From contig JAQPZY010000831.1 of the NCBI GenBank assembly GCA_029931535.1, forward strand, positions 483,011-547,010: 64,000 bases of DNA, given 5' to 3'. The notes under the pieces are model-generated. The model made no database searches. It worked only from the letters and a program-made list of their open reading frames with translations, and was not told the DNA's origin. Positions 24,520-35,750 of the stretch are shown in pieces. Source of the stretch: Margaritifera margaritifera (taxonomy: Eukaryota; Mollusca; Bivalvia; Unionida; Margaritiferidae). The position numbers and the translations under genes were made by a program. Position 1 is the stretch's first letter; each line of letters begins with the position of its first letter.

Positions 24520-24632
24520 TAGTCCAGTCAAAATAGTGGTTTGACCCAGGACAAATTGCAACAGAAATGAAACCAGTTGCATTCAAGTTGGAAGGCTGTA
24601 TTGATTCACATATGAAAAGTCCCCCAAAGTCC
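24520..24632. repeat. Left terminal inverted repeat of a DNA transposon
   Basis: Inverted match to 26944-27064. Shared blocks are TAGTCCAGT, TTGACCCAGGACA, ATTGCAACAGAA and AAAAGTCCCCCAAA. ATA precedes the left end (24517-24519) and follows the right end (27065-27067), a possible 3-bp target duplication. Confidence 0.85.
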
Positions 24633-25059
24633 TATGGTGGGAAATTGATTAATTATCCATACTAATTCACTAATAAATTATCGGTCACAGTTATATTATT
24701 AATGCAGTTTGTGAAATATACATGGAACATAACATAGTGTGTGATACATCATTGGAATGCTCATTTCACTAACTTTCCAATGAAGTTTATATTTTGTTCA
24801 TAGCATTATATTTGTCACAGTTATGAGAATTGTTGTGTTTAATTTTTTTGACGTACAACGTTGTAAAAATGTATCTAATGATGATTGCTTTCTTGCCTTT
24901 CACCCTTGTTTCAATTGTTGTTCATGATATGCTGAATGTACTAATGACTTTATTATTTCCTTTCCGGAAAATAGAAAGTAACAAATTATCCAAGTTCAAA
25001 TGGAGAAGAGTGTATTCTGTAATGGAAACTGGGAAATTAAAAGCCAACTGCAACCTTAG

Positions 25060-26524
25060 GTGCTAGCATAAATAATACAAGTAAAGCAAGAGGAGACAAT
25101 ATACAAGTAACACCCGGTCAGCGTGTACACACAGAATGTCGTCGCCGCTATTGTCACTCCCGTCAAATCCAAAAGACGTGTACTAGTAATCAGTTGACAG
25201 AGGAAGAAACAAGCAAAAAGTGTACACTTCGGTCCAAAGAATAAAAGTTTTCCTTTAGGGAACACTGTTTGTTTTGCATTACGCCGGCTAAACTTGATGG
25301 GAAAACTTCAAAAAGGAGAAGCATTTATACTTTTCCTGTAAGAACAAAAGATTGTGATGAGTCTATAACAACAGCAACATGTAGAGAAAGAGGAGATGAA
25401 TGGGTTGATAAAGTTTTGGGCAAGGATTATGTCAGCCATTGCTGATCTTCATGCTTCAGATGCAGTTTACCATCAGACGTGCAGTGTTAATTTTAGAACA
25501 CGAAAACCCATGCCAGAAGCCTCAACTTACCTCCCAGAAGGTGCCAAGTCACATAAATCAAAAGTAGGCAGACCATCAGATGATGTTAAAAGTGAAGCAG
25601 TTTTAAAAGTTGTCCAATATTTGGACGAGAGAGAATGATGATGAATAGACAACTATTCATGATCTCATCAAGAAGATGGATGATATTCTTCAAAATACTG
25701 GCTGTGAGGCTTATAGCTTTAAATGGATGAAAACAAAGCTTTTGAAACATTTAGGAGACAACATTGTTATAACTGAAATAAATGGCAAATCAAATGTTAT
25801 AGCATTCAAACCTACAGCTGCTGACCTTACCGCCCACATAATCTTCTTAAGGCCTGAACCAAAGCAAAGTTCAATAAGAAAAGCTAATGTCTGGAACATT
25901 AAAGATATCAAGGAAATACTTAGACACAAACTGCGCACCTTGATACTCCCAATCCATGCACTCCTTGGATGTGACACAACATCCAGAATATTTGGAATAG
26001 TAAAAGGTGTAGCTCTATGAAAAGCACAAAAGTATGTAAAGTTTCAAGATATCATTGCTACATTTACTGTGCCACATGCCAGTGCAGACGATGTCATTAC
26101 TGCAGTAGAAGAGCCCCTTGTTTGCATATTCAGTGGAAAATACGGAGAAAGACTGCACAGTCTCCTTTATGACAAGTTTTGTGAGAAACGTTGCAAAGAG
26201 TAACGCTATTGTTCAGCAACAAAGTTTACCACCAACTGGTGCTGCAGCGAAGTACCACAGTCTAAGACTGTACTATCGTGGATGGGTGTTACAGATTTGA
26301 ATCCAGCAGAATGGGGTTGGAAAATTAACGAGAGTGAGATGTTACCTAAGACGACTGATTTACCTCCAGCACCAAAGGAACTTCTGCAGATAATACGATG
26401 CAACTGCCAAACAGATTGTAGTACCTTGAGATGTAGTTGTAAAAAACACAATTTAGAATGTTTGACAGCTTGTGGACACTGTAGAGGCACAATTTATTTC
26501 AACTCCCCGCATCCAACATTGTAA
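25060..26524 (+). pseudogene. Decayed Cys-rich protein gene of the TIR element
   Basis: Read through at least three frameshifts and several stops. The N-terminal part is near 25100-25300 (VHTECRRRY). A conserved block follows at 25396-25638 (HASDAVYHQTCSVNFRT), then 25676-26020, which ends in LPIHALLGCDTTSRIFGI. The C-terminal part (26282-26524) has NPAEWGWKI, DLPPAPKELL and a dense cysteine cluster (IRCNCQTDC...LRCSCKK...ACGHC) that is probably zinc-binding. The GCDTTS and Cys-cluster signatures recur in many invertebrate proteins of unknown function. A role in mobilising the surrounding element is inferred from position only. Non-functional as it stands. Confidence 0.7.
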
Positions 26525-26943
26525 GAAGAAGATGGTGATTTTGACTAAATAGATCTGTCTGATATATTACTGTATTTCACTCTATTTCACATTTACAACA
26601 GACAAATTAGAGGTCTGAAATATAGCTTATGAACATTTGAGAAAATTCTAAATAAGATATTATGAAAATACTAGACTGCTTGATCCTAAAACTAGTATTA
26701 AGCAGTGTATATGCTTTCAGTGTAACGATTAATGCACGAAATTTAAGTTATTTATGCAATTTCAACTGGTGTTTTAATGTTTGTTCATATCTTCTCATAT
26801 ATCAAACACAAGAGTGTAAAATTGGCTTTCAAATGGTGTATTATATAACCAGGTACTTGTCATAGTTTTCGAGTTATTAGCGCAAACGTGAAAAATAAAC
26901 GTAAGTTAATTAGTTAATTAATTAATGCCATTTTTAATCATTA

Positions 26944-27064
26944 GATTTTGGGGGACTTTTAATACATTGATGTATAGACCTTCCCAAGCATCATCCAATC
27001 AAAATCAATTCTGTTGCAATATGTCCTGGGTCAAGCCTCTATTTTGAGTAAATGTACTGGACTA
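26944..27064. repeat. Right terminal inverted repeat of the DNA transposon
   Basis: Inverted partner of 24520-24632. It ends with ACTGGACTA and is followed by ATA. Confidence 0.85.
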
Positions 27065-27264
27065 ATAGGTAATCGATCGATTGTATTAGCGGGGTAAAAT
27101 GTAAGTATCACTCTGGACTGGAATCACTGTTCGTAATCCGGAATAGCGGAGTTGTTTTAATTTGGATTGTATAGAGTTTTCATCTTGGAGATAAATGTGA
27201 TTCTTTAGTCTTTAGATTTGAGATCGCTATAGCGGGGTGGTTTTATTACCAGTGTGGACGTGTG

Positions 27265-27325
27265 TTTTGTTTTGTTTTGTTTTTTTTTTGTTTTTTTTGG
27301 GGGGGGTTGGTTTTTTTTTTTTAAA
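27265..27325. repeat. T/G low-complexity tract
   Basis: TTTTG repeats, then long T and G runs. Confidence 0.85.
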
Positions 27326-27439
27326 CTGTATATAGCATTCATTCTACATGTTGTGGGTTTTACATCATTGTTCAACACATCATAGGCTATACATGGTGGC
27401 CAGTATATTTGGTGGAATAAGAACCTGGGATTTACCACA

Positions 27440-27565
27440 GACCCACAGGAAGCTACTGGCAAGCTTTCTCACTCACCCACGATTGACGAGATGAAACTCA
27501 ATTCAATGTGGACAGAGGTGAGATGCCTTAGACCACACGACCGCCAGAGGACCTGATATTTTCTG
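27440..27565 (-). mobile_element. Possible tRNA-like SINE fragment
   Basis: The minus strand contains GTGTGGTCTAAGGCATCTC, an A-box-like sequence of the kind seen in tRNA-Leu/Ser-derived repeats. No convincing B box follows. It may be a SINE head or chance. Confidence 0.3.
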
Positions 27566-27569
27566 TGCA

Positions 27570-28050
27570 AATATACACAAAACACAGCAGAACATAAATG
27601 GTCAACAGCTGACATTGTTTGCTGTTTGAAAATTGTACCATAATCACAAGCCTAACTTTGAATTTTATGTACTGATCGCAGCCGTTTCGGGAATCCTGCA
27701 TATACAAAAGTTTGCAACGATATTGAAACTGCAAGGAAATTCTAGAAAATTGAAACATTCGATTGTTCATTTAGTTTGGATTTGCGGGTATACAAGAGAA
27801 GTTTGTTTCTTCTTTCCTTTTATTATTATTTTTGCTATAACTGCTTAGATTTAAAACACCTCACAGTTTATTGACAAACAGCGAAATGCTCAAATTAAGA
27901 TAATGTTAAATACAACATCTCATTTCATTATGTATCTATAAGGGATGCCGCATAAAAAGGATATTGTTACGGTGTTTCTCAAAACATTAGTGATTGATAA
28001 GTCCATGACATTGGGGGTTGGGGGGGGGGTCATTGAAAATTTCATTTATT
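27570..28050. other. Gene-free stretch
   Basis: No supported gene. A short G-rich run lies at 28014-28029. Confidence 0.4.
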
Positions 28051-28060
28051 CATTCACTCA

Positions 28061-28188
28061 CAGTGGTGTACTAAGGTAAATGGCGCCCGGGGCGACGATG
28101 ATGGTCCAAATGGACAGAATACGAGGCCCGAATTTTTAACAGCTGTTTTGTCGCCCCAAGACCTCTGGCGCCTGTTAGTACGCTACTG
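28061..28188. mobile_element. hAT-like MITE (CAGTGG..GTAC type)
   Basis: The 128-bp element starts CAGTGGTGTACTAAGG and ends CTGTTAGTACGCTACTG. The subterminal GGCGCCCGGGGCGAC and GTCGCCCC segments also pair. The flanking 8-mers TTCACTCA and GTAACTCA match at 6 of 8 positions, which fits a decayed hAT target duplication. A copy of its right end is present at 35073-35087. Confidence 0.75.
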
Positions 28189-28507
28189 GTAACTCAAACA
28201 TACTGTTGGCACTTATTTCTTCTTTGCTCATTTTAATAAACCTCAGACCTCTCTATAAGTACTGCCTATGGGAATTTAAGACACTGTTCTTGGACTCTCA
28301 AATGTTAATGAACTGTGCATAATGAGGACCGCTCATTAACTGACCATCAGTTGTCTGACTCCCTGCATCATGTTGGTACATTCATGAGCTATACCAGAGA
28401 GATAAATAGAAAAATGTCTTAGTTTGTTAGAAAAGACGTTAAATTACCTAGACTAGAATATGTTCAGAGGATAACCTGAAATGATATCGAAACTATAATG
28501 ATAACAC

Positions 28508-30972
28508 CGTGTAACAATTTTTTTTTTGGGGGGGGGGGGCGGGGTTCCTGGGTAGTAAGTGTTTTATTTCCTAATTGCTTATGCCTCAAAAGTATAGAAA
28601 ATGGCTATTATTCCCCACAAACTTTGCTTTTGTGACCAGGACAGTGATATTTTTAAATTTACCTATTTTCCAGAACAATCCAGATAGCTTCAGTGCTGAG
28701 TAAACTTTCAGTAACTTCTAGAACTTTCTAGAACTTTCCAGTTATATAAATAGTAGTATAAATACAGGGGCCTTAAGCCCACCAGTTCAGTTTAGTTCCA
28801 GCTGCCTAAGTGGATACATATCTGCATTTTTCTGAGATGGCATCAAGAGGCTGCAAGCATCCGGCAGACGCATTTTGCTATGTCTGCGGCCAATTTATCA
28901 AGACAAGAGCGAAAAAGTACTCCGTGGAAGCATCTGCTAAGATGTGTGAGACCTACAAGGCATACTTCGGCATGCCTGTCGGGGATCAAGACAAACCCTG
29001 GGCACCTCATTTCACCTGCGAGCACTGCAAAAAAACTCTGGAAGGAAAGATGGACAATTGTTGCTCGGAATTTTATGTTATAAAATTTGTTAAAATTTTT
29101 AAAATCGTAAAAGTTTTAATTTTAAAACGTTTTAAAATTTTCAATGTTATTGAAAAAATATATCATATATGAAAAATGTTGCGAGAATCTCTTACACATT
29201 AGTCATGGGTGAAATAAATGTATTTTTGTAGGATGGTACAGAGGGGAAAAGAGAGCCATGAAGTTCGCTATCCCAAGAATTTGGCGGGAACCCACTGACC
29301 ACTCAACCAACTGCTACTTCTGCATGGTGGACCCTTCCAAACGTCGGACTGGCAAGAATGCACCTGCTATCACTTATCCGGACCTTCCTTCATCCATCGC
29401 CCCGGTGCCACACTGCCATGAGCTCCCCGTACCCACTCCTCCGGAGAGAGAGCAGCCGTCTTTAGAAGAGAGCAGCAAGTCAGAGAGCGAGGAAGACGTT
29501 GTAGATCCAGATGACAATTTCAGAGGTGGAGCTGAGGAGAGAAACCCATACTACCCCAACCAAAAAGACCTCAACGACTTGATTAGAGATCTTGGTCTCA
29601 CCAAGTCCAATGCCGAGCTTTTGACGTCTAGGCTCAAGCAGTGGAACTTGTTGGATGAAAGTGTGCAAGTCGCAGATCAGAGGAAGCGTCACCAACCTTT
29701 TTCCAGCTTCTTCACCCGTCAAGATGGGCTCTGCTTCTGCCACAATATGACTAGTCTGTTCGAGGCAATCGGAATCGCCTGTAACCAGAATGAGTGGCGC
29801 CTCTTCATTAACAGCTGATCCAGGAGCCTCAAAGCCGTGCTGCTTCATAATGGTAACAAGTACCCGTCTCTTCCCCTGGCTCACTCGGTGCACCTCAAAG
29901 AGGATTACAACAGCATCAAGATCTTGCTGGACGCCTTGAAGTATGATGAGTACGGCTGGGAGGTCATAGGAGACTTAAAAATGGTGGCATTCCTGATGGG
30001 TCTCCAAGGCGGTTTTACCAAGTTTCCCTGCTATCTTTGCCTTTGGGACAGCAGGGACACCAAGGTGCACTACCACAGGCGGGACTGGCCACAGCGGACC
30101 GAGTTCTCTGTGGGGAGGAACAACGTCAAGTGGGAGCCACTGGTGGACCCCCGGAAGGTGCTGATGCCACCACTGCACATCAAATAGGGCCTTATGAAAC
30201 GATTTGTCAGAGCTCTAGATAAGGAGTCGGCAGCCTTCAAGTACCTTCAAGACTTCTTCCCTAAGCTGTCTGAGGCCAAGGTCAAAGCCGGTGTCTTCGT
30301 CGGACCACAGATAAAGAAGATCCTGGAGTGCAATGAATTCCCCAAGAAACTCACTTGTAAGGAGAAAGCGGCTTGGAACAGTTTTGTCGCAGTGGTTCGG
30401 GGCTTCCTGGGCAATCACAAGGCCGAAAACTATGTGGAGCTGGTTGAAACTCTGGTGAAGAACTACGGCACAATGGGCTGTAGGATGTCAATCAAAGTCC
30501 ATATCCTTGATGCTCATCTTGATAAATTCAAGGAGAACATGGGAGCGTACTCGGAGGAGCAAAGCGAGCGCTTCCACCAGGATATACTGGACTTTGAACG
30601 CCGCTACCAAGGACAGTATAACGAGAACATGATGGGAGACTACATTTGGGGGCTGATTCGTGAAAGTGATTTACGGTATAATCGTAAATCTCGAAAAACT
30701 ACTCATTTCTAAATCTTTTGTAGTCATTTTTGTATTACTTTAGTATAAATACATGTTAATTTTTATTCATATGTTGTTGTTTTTTCTGACTTTATGTGAA
30801 CGAAAAGACACAAATTCGCCCGTTTTCTAATTGGAAATAGGTAAATTTCAAAATATCAAACTCCTGGTCACAAAAGCAAAGTTTGTGGGGAATAATAGCC
30901 ATTTTCTATACTTTTTAGGCATAAGCAATTACGAAATAACACTTACTACCCAGGAACAAAAATTGTGTTACG
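28508..30972 (+). mobile_element. 2.5-kb DNA transposon with ~150-bp TIRs
   Basis: The left end (about 28510-28670) and right end (about 30825-30970) are inverted matches. They share CCTGGGTAGTAAGTGTT, AATTGCTTATGCCT and a long block with GGCTATTATTCCCCAC and TTTGCTTTTGTGACCAGGA. A G13 run has expanded inside the left end. The exact termini and target duplication are unclear. The interior is a single almost intact gene. Confidence 0.85.
28837..30712 (+). pseudogene. Near-intact transposon protein gene (two exons, ~562 codons)
   Basis: Exon 1 starts at ATG 28837 and encodes a Cys-rich N-terminus (CKHPADAFCYVCGQF, then CEHCKKTLE), probably zinc-binding. The reading joins exon 2 at 29232, just after an AG acceptor. 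The matching donor position reads GAAAGA at 29045, where GTAAGA is expected. Exon 2 stays in one frame to the TAA at 30710 except for TGA at 29816 and TAG at 30185. It includes VIGDLKMVAFLMG and a CYLCLWDSR motif. I recognise the family as a widespread repetitive invertebrate protein, probably a transposase. Catalytic acids are not assigned. Only three substitutions appear to disable it. Confidence 0.75.
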
Positions 30973-30974
30973 TA

Positions 30975-31985
30975 GTGTAATTATAGTCCATAACATTTAT
31001 ATTTTCCTTCCCATGAAAAGTCTAATAATTTTGTATGAGGTGCTTCAAGATCAAGATCACTGTTAAAAAAATTACTATTAGTCTTTGCATTAAATTTTCT
31101 TAAAGCAGTTTCAACAAAGCTTGGTACATTATGCAAGAGAGACAGACAGACAGAAAGACAAACAGAGGGATCGATCAATATATTTCTTGAGTCATAACCA
31201 TAAAGTTTGGCTCTCAACATTCATATGAACTGTGCCGTCTACGGTACCTATATATTAACATAAAGTCTGGTCCAAACCATTCGTAAAGAAAACAAGTTAG
31301 TTTTATTGAACAAAACATTTTACAAGCTCCTTCAAACAAAATATTCATGAACAAAGAGAGCCGTGTACTTACATTGGCAATATTGCTAATATGCACAGAA
31401 CACTTTTTTTTTTTTTTTTTTTTTTTTTTGTTAATAGAATTATACTAAATTTCTTAGAATGTGGTGTGTGCAAGCTATTATGTATTATGGCTATAATGGT
31501 TGAATTTTACCAAACACGCTTTAAGACATACAAAAATGTCAATCAGTATCACCTCACACTATGCCGATTCGACGTTCCCTTCAGAAGGAGTAAAGATAGA
31601 AAGATCATAAAGTTGAAAGCTTAAATAGTAAAGCAGGCGGCGTTGCAGGAAATCAGACAGTCACAATTTCATTGACTGTATTTTGTGAAAATTGTATTAG
31701 TCAAACAACCATGAAAATATGACTCTCCATTTAGACAAGAGGGGCAATAACAAGAACACTTTGGCCATGTATATGTAATATATTTAATCTTTATTGATAC
31801 TAATAACTTCAGTTTAATATGCATGCATACAAAATGAATTGATTCAGTTTTCTTGTCCTTGAGGATTTACATAAAGGGCCACTCGCTGACGGCCATATTG
31901 CCTCAATGCGATTGCCGAAATGAGTGAAACTATCTGATTATGCTGGAAAGAACATCCTCCACAGTCATGCGTCTACAGTGAAACA
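30975..31985. other. Gene-free stretch with poly-T
   Basis: T26 at 31404-31429 and a short GACA-rich patch at 31135-31170. Nothing else supported. Confidence 0.45.
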
Positions 31986-31991
31986 CCTTGT

Positions 31992-32008
31992 TGTGTGTGT
32001 GTGTGTGT

Positions 32009-32041
<33 letters not shown>

Positions 32042-32054
32042 TCTGTGTGTGTGT
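31992..32054. repeat. (TG)n(CG)n(TG)n tract
   Basis: About 63 bp of alternating purine-pyrimidine with a central (GC)7 block, a sequence type prone to the Z-DNA conformation. Confidence 0.95.
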
Positions 32055-33505
32055 AACTGCTGTGTAAATTTGTATGCATGCTACTATGATGTCTTTGTAA
32101 TTATTTTTGTCATGTTCCAAAGTATTTTCTTTGTGAAAAGTCTACTAAAGGAGGAAATAACGATTAATGAGTGAAGGAACAATCCATACATAAATATCAC
32201 TAATACCAGCTGTTTTAAAGAGAAACAAGTCGATGCGACCATCATTTCAGGATAAGTTGAGACAACATAGTTTTCAAAATGGCTTAACTTGTAACCATAT
32301 CTGATATCTGATGGGTATGATTTCCCTCTGGGATTACATAGATCTCAGGGCAAACTTTGAATAAAATTTCATTATTTTGTGTCCAGGTTTCTTATGTGTG
32401 GCCGAACAAATTGATCCTGGTGAATTTGCAATTTTCGTCTGTTCTGGTTGGGGTGCGTGTGGTGGGATATAGATTCGGTGCGAGTTGGGGTGGAGTTTAG
32501 ATCTAATTGATTTTTATCATCACATACGGTGGTGTGAAGAAAAACGCATATTCTGATGCTGATCATCAGCTCTTTCATCTAAGTACTCTTGTTTTATATA
32601 CAATGAATGTTATACATTTCACTCTCTTTTGCTATTCAGATACTACAATGTTACAAGGTTCACTTCAACTTATCTTCCCATCACCCACCAGATTGCACCA
32701 CCAAACTTAAAAGGCGTGTCGCAAATCCAACCTTCAATCATATGCTACCATCCCTATCTGAAATGGAAAACGAATTACTGGAAAACGTGTCCTAAGGGAG
32801 AAAAAGGGATGGGGGCTCATTCTTTTCATACCAGCAGCTGGTCTGTATCTAAAAGGTCAAGTTTAAGCCGTAGATAGGATTTTAAAAATCAAAAAGAAAT
32901 TGTAAGTTCAATTTGAAATTTACACTTCCCTGTACTTATTTAATTATAGTTGGTCTACTGTCTTGCTACTTTAAAACATTACACCCTACTCCTAACATAT
33001 TGCTGTATTTCGGGATTTTACGTTTGATACGAGTACGGTGAGTTCAGAACCCTGCTTCCATTCTGGTGTATTCGCGTTTTTTTTTTGTTTGCTTGTTTTA
33101 TTTTTATCCAGAATGATAAAAACTCCATAGAACCGTCGAAAGTATTATGAAGTATTGGTTATAAATTTGCTCACTCTCAGTGATATCCATGGATACATTG
33201 TTAACGTCATTTGCTCGTTCTTATTACAGCACCACAAAAATCCAACATGCTAACATTTACGTTATAATTTATCTATCTATGTATCAAAATATAGGTAAAA
33301 CACACAGTTAATTATAGCATGCTGCACATTTTATATAATTTAATCTAAGTGTGTGTAAGGGTAAGGGAGATATGGAAGGAGGGTTTGAGAGACTGATGGG
33401 TGGATGATAAAATACACTTAAATTACATGTAGATAAAAAAGGATTATAATAAGGTCTTTTGTTTAAACCAGGCTTTTCTAATTTGTAAACCCTTTTGAGA
33501 AAAAA
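32055..33505. other. Gene-free stretch
   Basis: No supported gene or repeat boundary. Overlapping open frames at 32372-32877 do not resemble known proteins. Confidence 0.4.
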
Positions 33506-33698
33506 GGGAGCAGGGTAGTTCAGATGGTAGAAAGTCAGACTCGTAATCCAAGGGTCGTTGGTTCGATGTCCGTCCAGGCAAGCCCGGCTCGGCTGCCTCG
33601 GTGTGTCTTTGGGAAAGGCACATAACTCCCATTTCCTCGGAATGATATATACAATGATATTTTAAAAGTGCCGTTAAAGCCAACACAAACAAAACAAA
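33506..33698 (+). mobile_element. tRNA-derived SINE, copy 2
   Basis: The A box lies in GGTAGTTCAGATGGTAGA and the B box is GGTTCGATGTCC, 50 bp later. The body has GCTCGGCTGCCTCGGTG and CTCCCATTTCCTCGGAATGAT, and the tail has GTGCCGTTAAAGCCAACACAAAC. Body and tail match the copy at 7581-7760. The tRNA part would present a CGT-like anticodon region but lacks complete stems, so it is a SINE and not a tRNA gene. Confidence 0.82.
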
Positions 33699-35040
33699 TG
33701 TTGGCGAAAAAAAGGATTGTGCTTCCAGGCTATGACGACAGGGATTTTTGGAAACGGATGTCGTTACAGTCTGTGAGCCCATAAACAACTGTCGTAGCGG
33801 CTGAATAAAAGAAGAAAAAAGATCAGAAGAATTCCGCGTTACAAGAAGACGACAAGGGCTAAAGGAAAGAGAAAAATGGAATAAAGCCCTATCTTAATAT
33901 ATCAAGACCCAATAATGTTCAATAATAAAAAAAAATTAGCTACAAGTGAAGAAAAGCAATAAATGAAAACTAAAGTGAACCTTTTTTAAGCGGCCATGTG
34001 GAGGATGGATAAAGCTTGTCAGGAAGGTGAGTGTGTAAGGAAGGTAAAGAGGTAAATAAAATAAAGAGAAGGTAAAATAATACTCTGGCTGTATATTATA
34101 GCTGTAACGGGGGTGGGGGTGAATATGGGACGTTGCACCATAGAAAACAAAATGCAAAATAAATACCTTTTTCAAGGAAAACTTCCGGTGATTGCTTGTG
34201 ACAAGCTATTTTATCAAATGTAAATTGTGTAGAAAAAAATTGGTATTTACCAAAGTTTTTCTTTTAAGCAATTTTGTTAGAGACACTTTCTTTATTTCTT
34301 TTCGGCAATAGACAACTTTCATGATGCACAGGATGTCGCCACATTTATAAATTCGTCATCTCTAACGTTGCTTAGTCCATACCTGTTATTCGACAAAATG
34401 TCAGTAGGTTGAAAGTGACTTTAAGTTTTGATAGTTGTTGTGAAGTTTCAATTTAATTTCAGTATAATTGGATTTCTTATTAACAAGAACACGTCTTAGC
34501 AGTATCTTGGAGCAGCTTGATGAATTTGTTAGCTTAAGTAACCATTTATAGTTATCGTGTGGAGAAAAGCAATAAGTTCACAGAGTATGATGCAAAAATC
34601 TGAGTCTTATAAACTGGTTGCTTGTGTTACATTATCTGAATTCTTTTTCAATTTAACCATTCTGTTTAACACTATTTTTATGTGTCATTATTTTTAAACA
34701 GTTCCAAAATAAACTTTATTTTGGAAACAGCATATCTAATCTATTACGACCCATCCGCTATTTCGTATGGAAACTTCATTATAAAATTTTAGTCTGCTAT
34801 CCTGCCAACTTCACTCAGTTTAGTAACGTAGTGAAGAGGCAGGGTATCAGACTAATGATACATGAGTACCAATGTTATTAAAATCAGATCTCCAGAGTCC
34901 TAAGTAGAGATCTGATGGATACCAATAAGAGGTCATGTTCTGTTGATCTTGTGTGTCACCAATCAAATCACAACTTTCAAATTTCTGGAACTGACACTCG
35001 TCATTCGGAACATATTGTAACTAACGATAACTCTCCCAGT
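33699..35040. other. Gene-free stretch
   Basis: No supported gene. A- and T-rich patches only. Confidence 0.4.
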
Positions 35041-35072
35041 GCAACCGCCCCGTCAGCCTCCCCCCCCCCCCC

Positions 35073-35087
35073 GTTAGTACGCTACTG
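35073..35087. mobile_element. Detached right end of the 28.1-kb hAT-like MITE family
   Basis: GTTAGTACGCTACTG is identical to the right end at 28174-28188. It is preceded by a C run and by no recognisable left end. Confidence 0.5.
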
Positions 35088-35194
35088 TGTCCATATACAG
35101 ACAAACAGACAAACGTATTGGTGATAGACCATTCGCAACTTCTCCACGTCAGTCATATAGATCATACCTCGAATGTATGCCTATAGTTGTCATT

Positions 35195-35350
35195 AACTGC
35201 CATTCGGACCATCTCTGCTACATACGAAACAAGGATTGACTGAGAAGTTGCAAATGCATCCAACTATTTTTTCATTCGCAACTTCTAGGTCAATCCAATG
35301 GTCAATCGATTCGTAGAGAGAGCCGAGGTGGTCCGAATGAATTGAGTTGC
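35195..35350. mobile_element. Foldback repeat
   Basis: The segment 35202-35258 (GCCATTCGGACCATCTC ... TTGACTGAGAAGTTGC) returns in inverted, diverged form at 35274-35340 (CGCAACTTCTAGGTCAATCC ... GGTGGTCCGAATG). A third CATTCGCAACTTCTCC copy lies at about 35129. No gene and no clear target duplication. Confidence 0.6.
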
Positions 35351-35750
35351 AGATAATAAGGTATAAGAAGTGGTGATGCGACTAGAAATTATGACAAACA
35401 AATATCTTAAAATGTGCACAAATTTATTGCTTTGATGAAAACATCGCTGTTTTCAAGTACATTGAGAGTGAAAGAGAAACGATTTTCTTTTATTGGTAAC
35501 GAGTATGTACCCACTGCAAAAAGGTAACAGTGCAAAATGTGAGGAACCTTGCATCATTTATTTGAAAAATGTACACAAATATCTGCCATGTACTCACAAA
35601 AAAAGTAGCCAATAACGTTTAATTTGATTACAAATTGAATCAACTTTTGTAGCTAATATGCTGATGATATCTCAAATAAAAAGAAAATCTTTTTTTTTAA
35701 ATGTAATGTGTGCATTATAATGAAAACAAATTATCCAATATAAAAAACAA
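35351..35750. other. Gene-free stretch
   Basis: AT-rich, nothing recognised. Confidence 0.4.

Larger units (their letters stand above)
24520..27064 (+). mobile_element. 2.5-kb DNA transposon with ~115-bp TIRs
   Basis: The element is bounded by the inverted repeats at 24520-24632 and 26944-27064. The only coding content is the decayed gene at 25060-26524. I recognise that protein as a multicopy family found in many marine invertebrate genomes, but I cannot assign the transposon superfamily from these ends. Confidence 0.8.

Noticed and set aside
33506..33580. tRNA-Thr gene
   Set aside because: Boxes A and B are present but the stems do not close and it is fused to a SINE body found elsewhere in the window.
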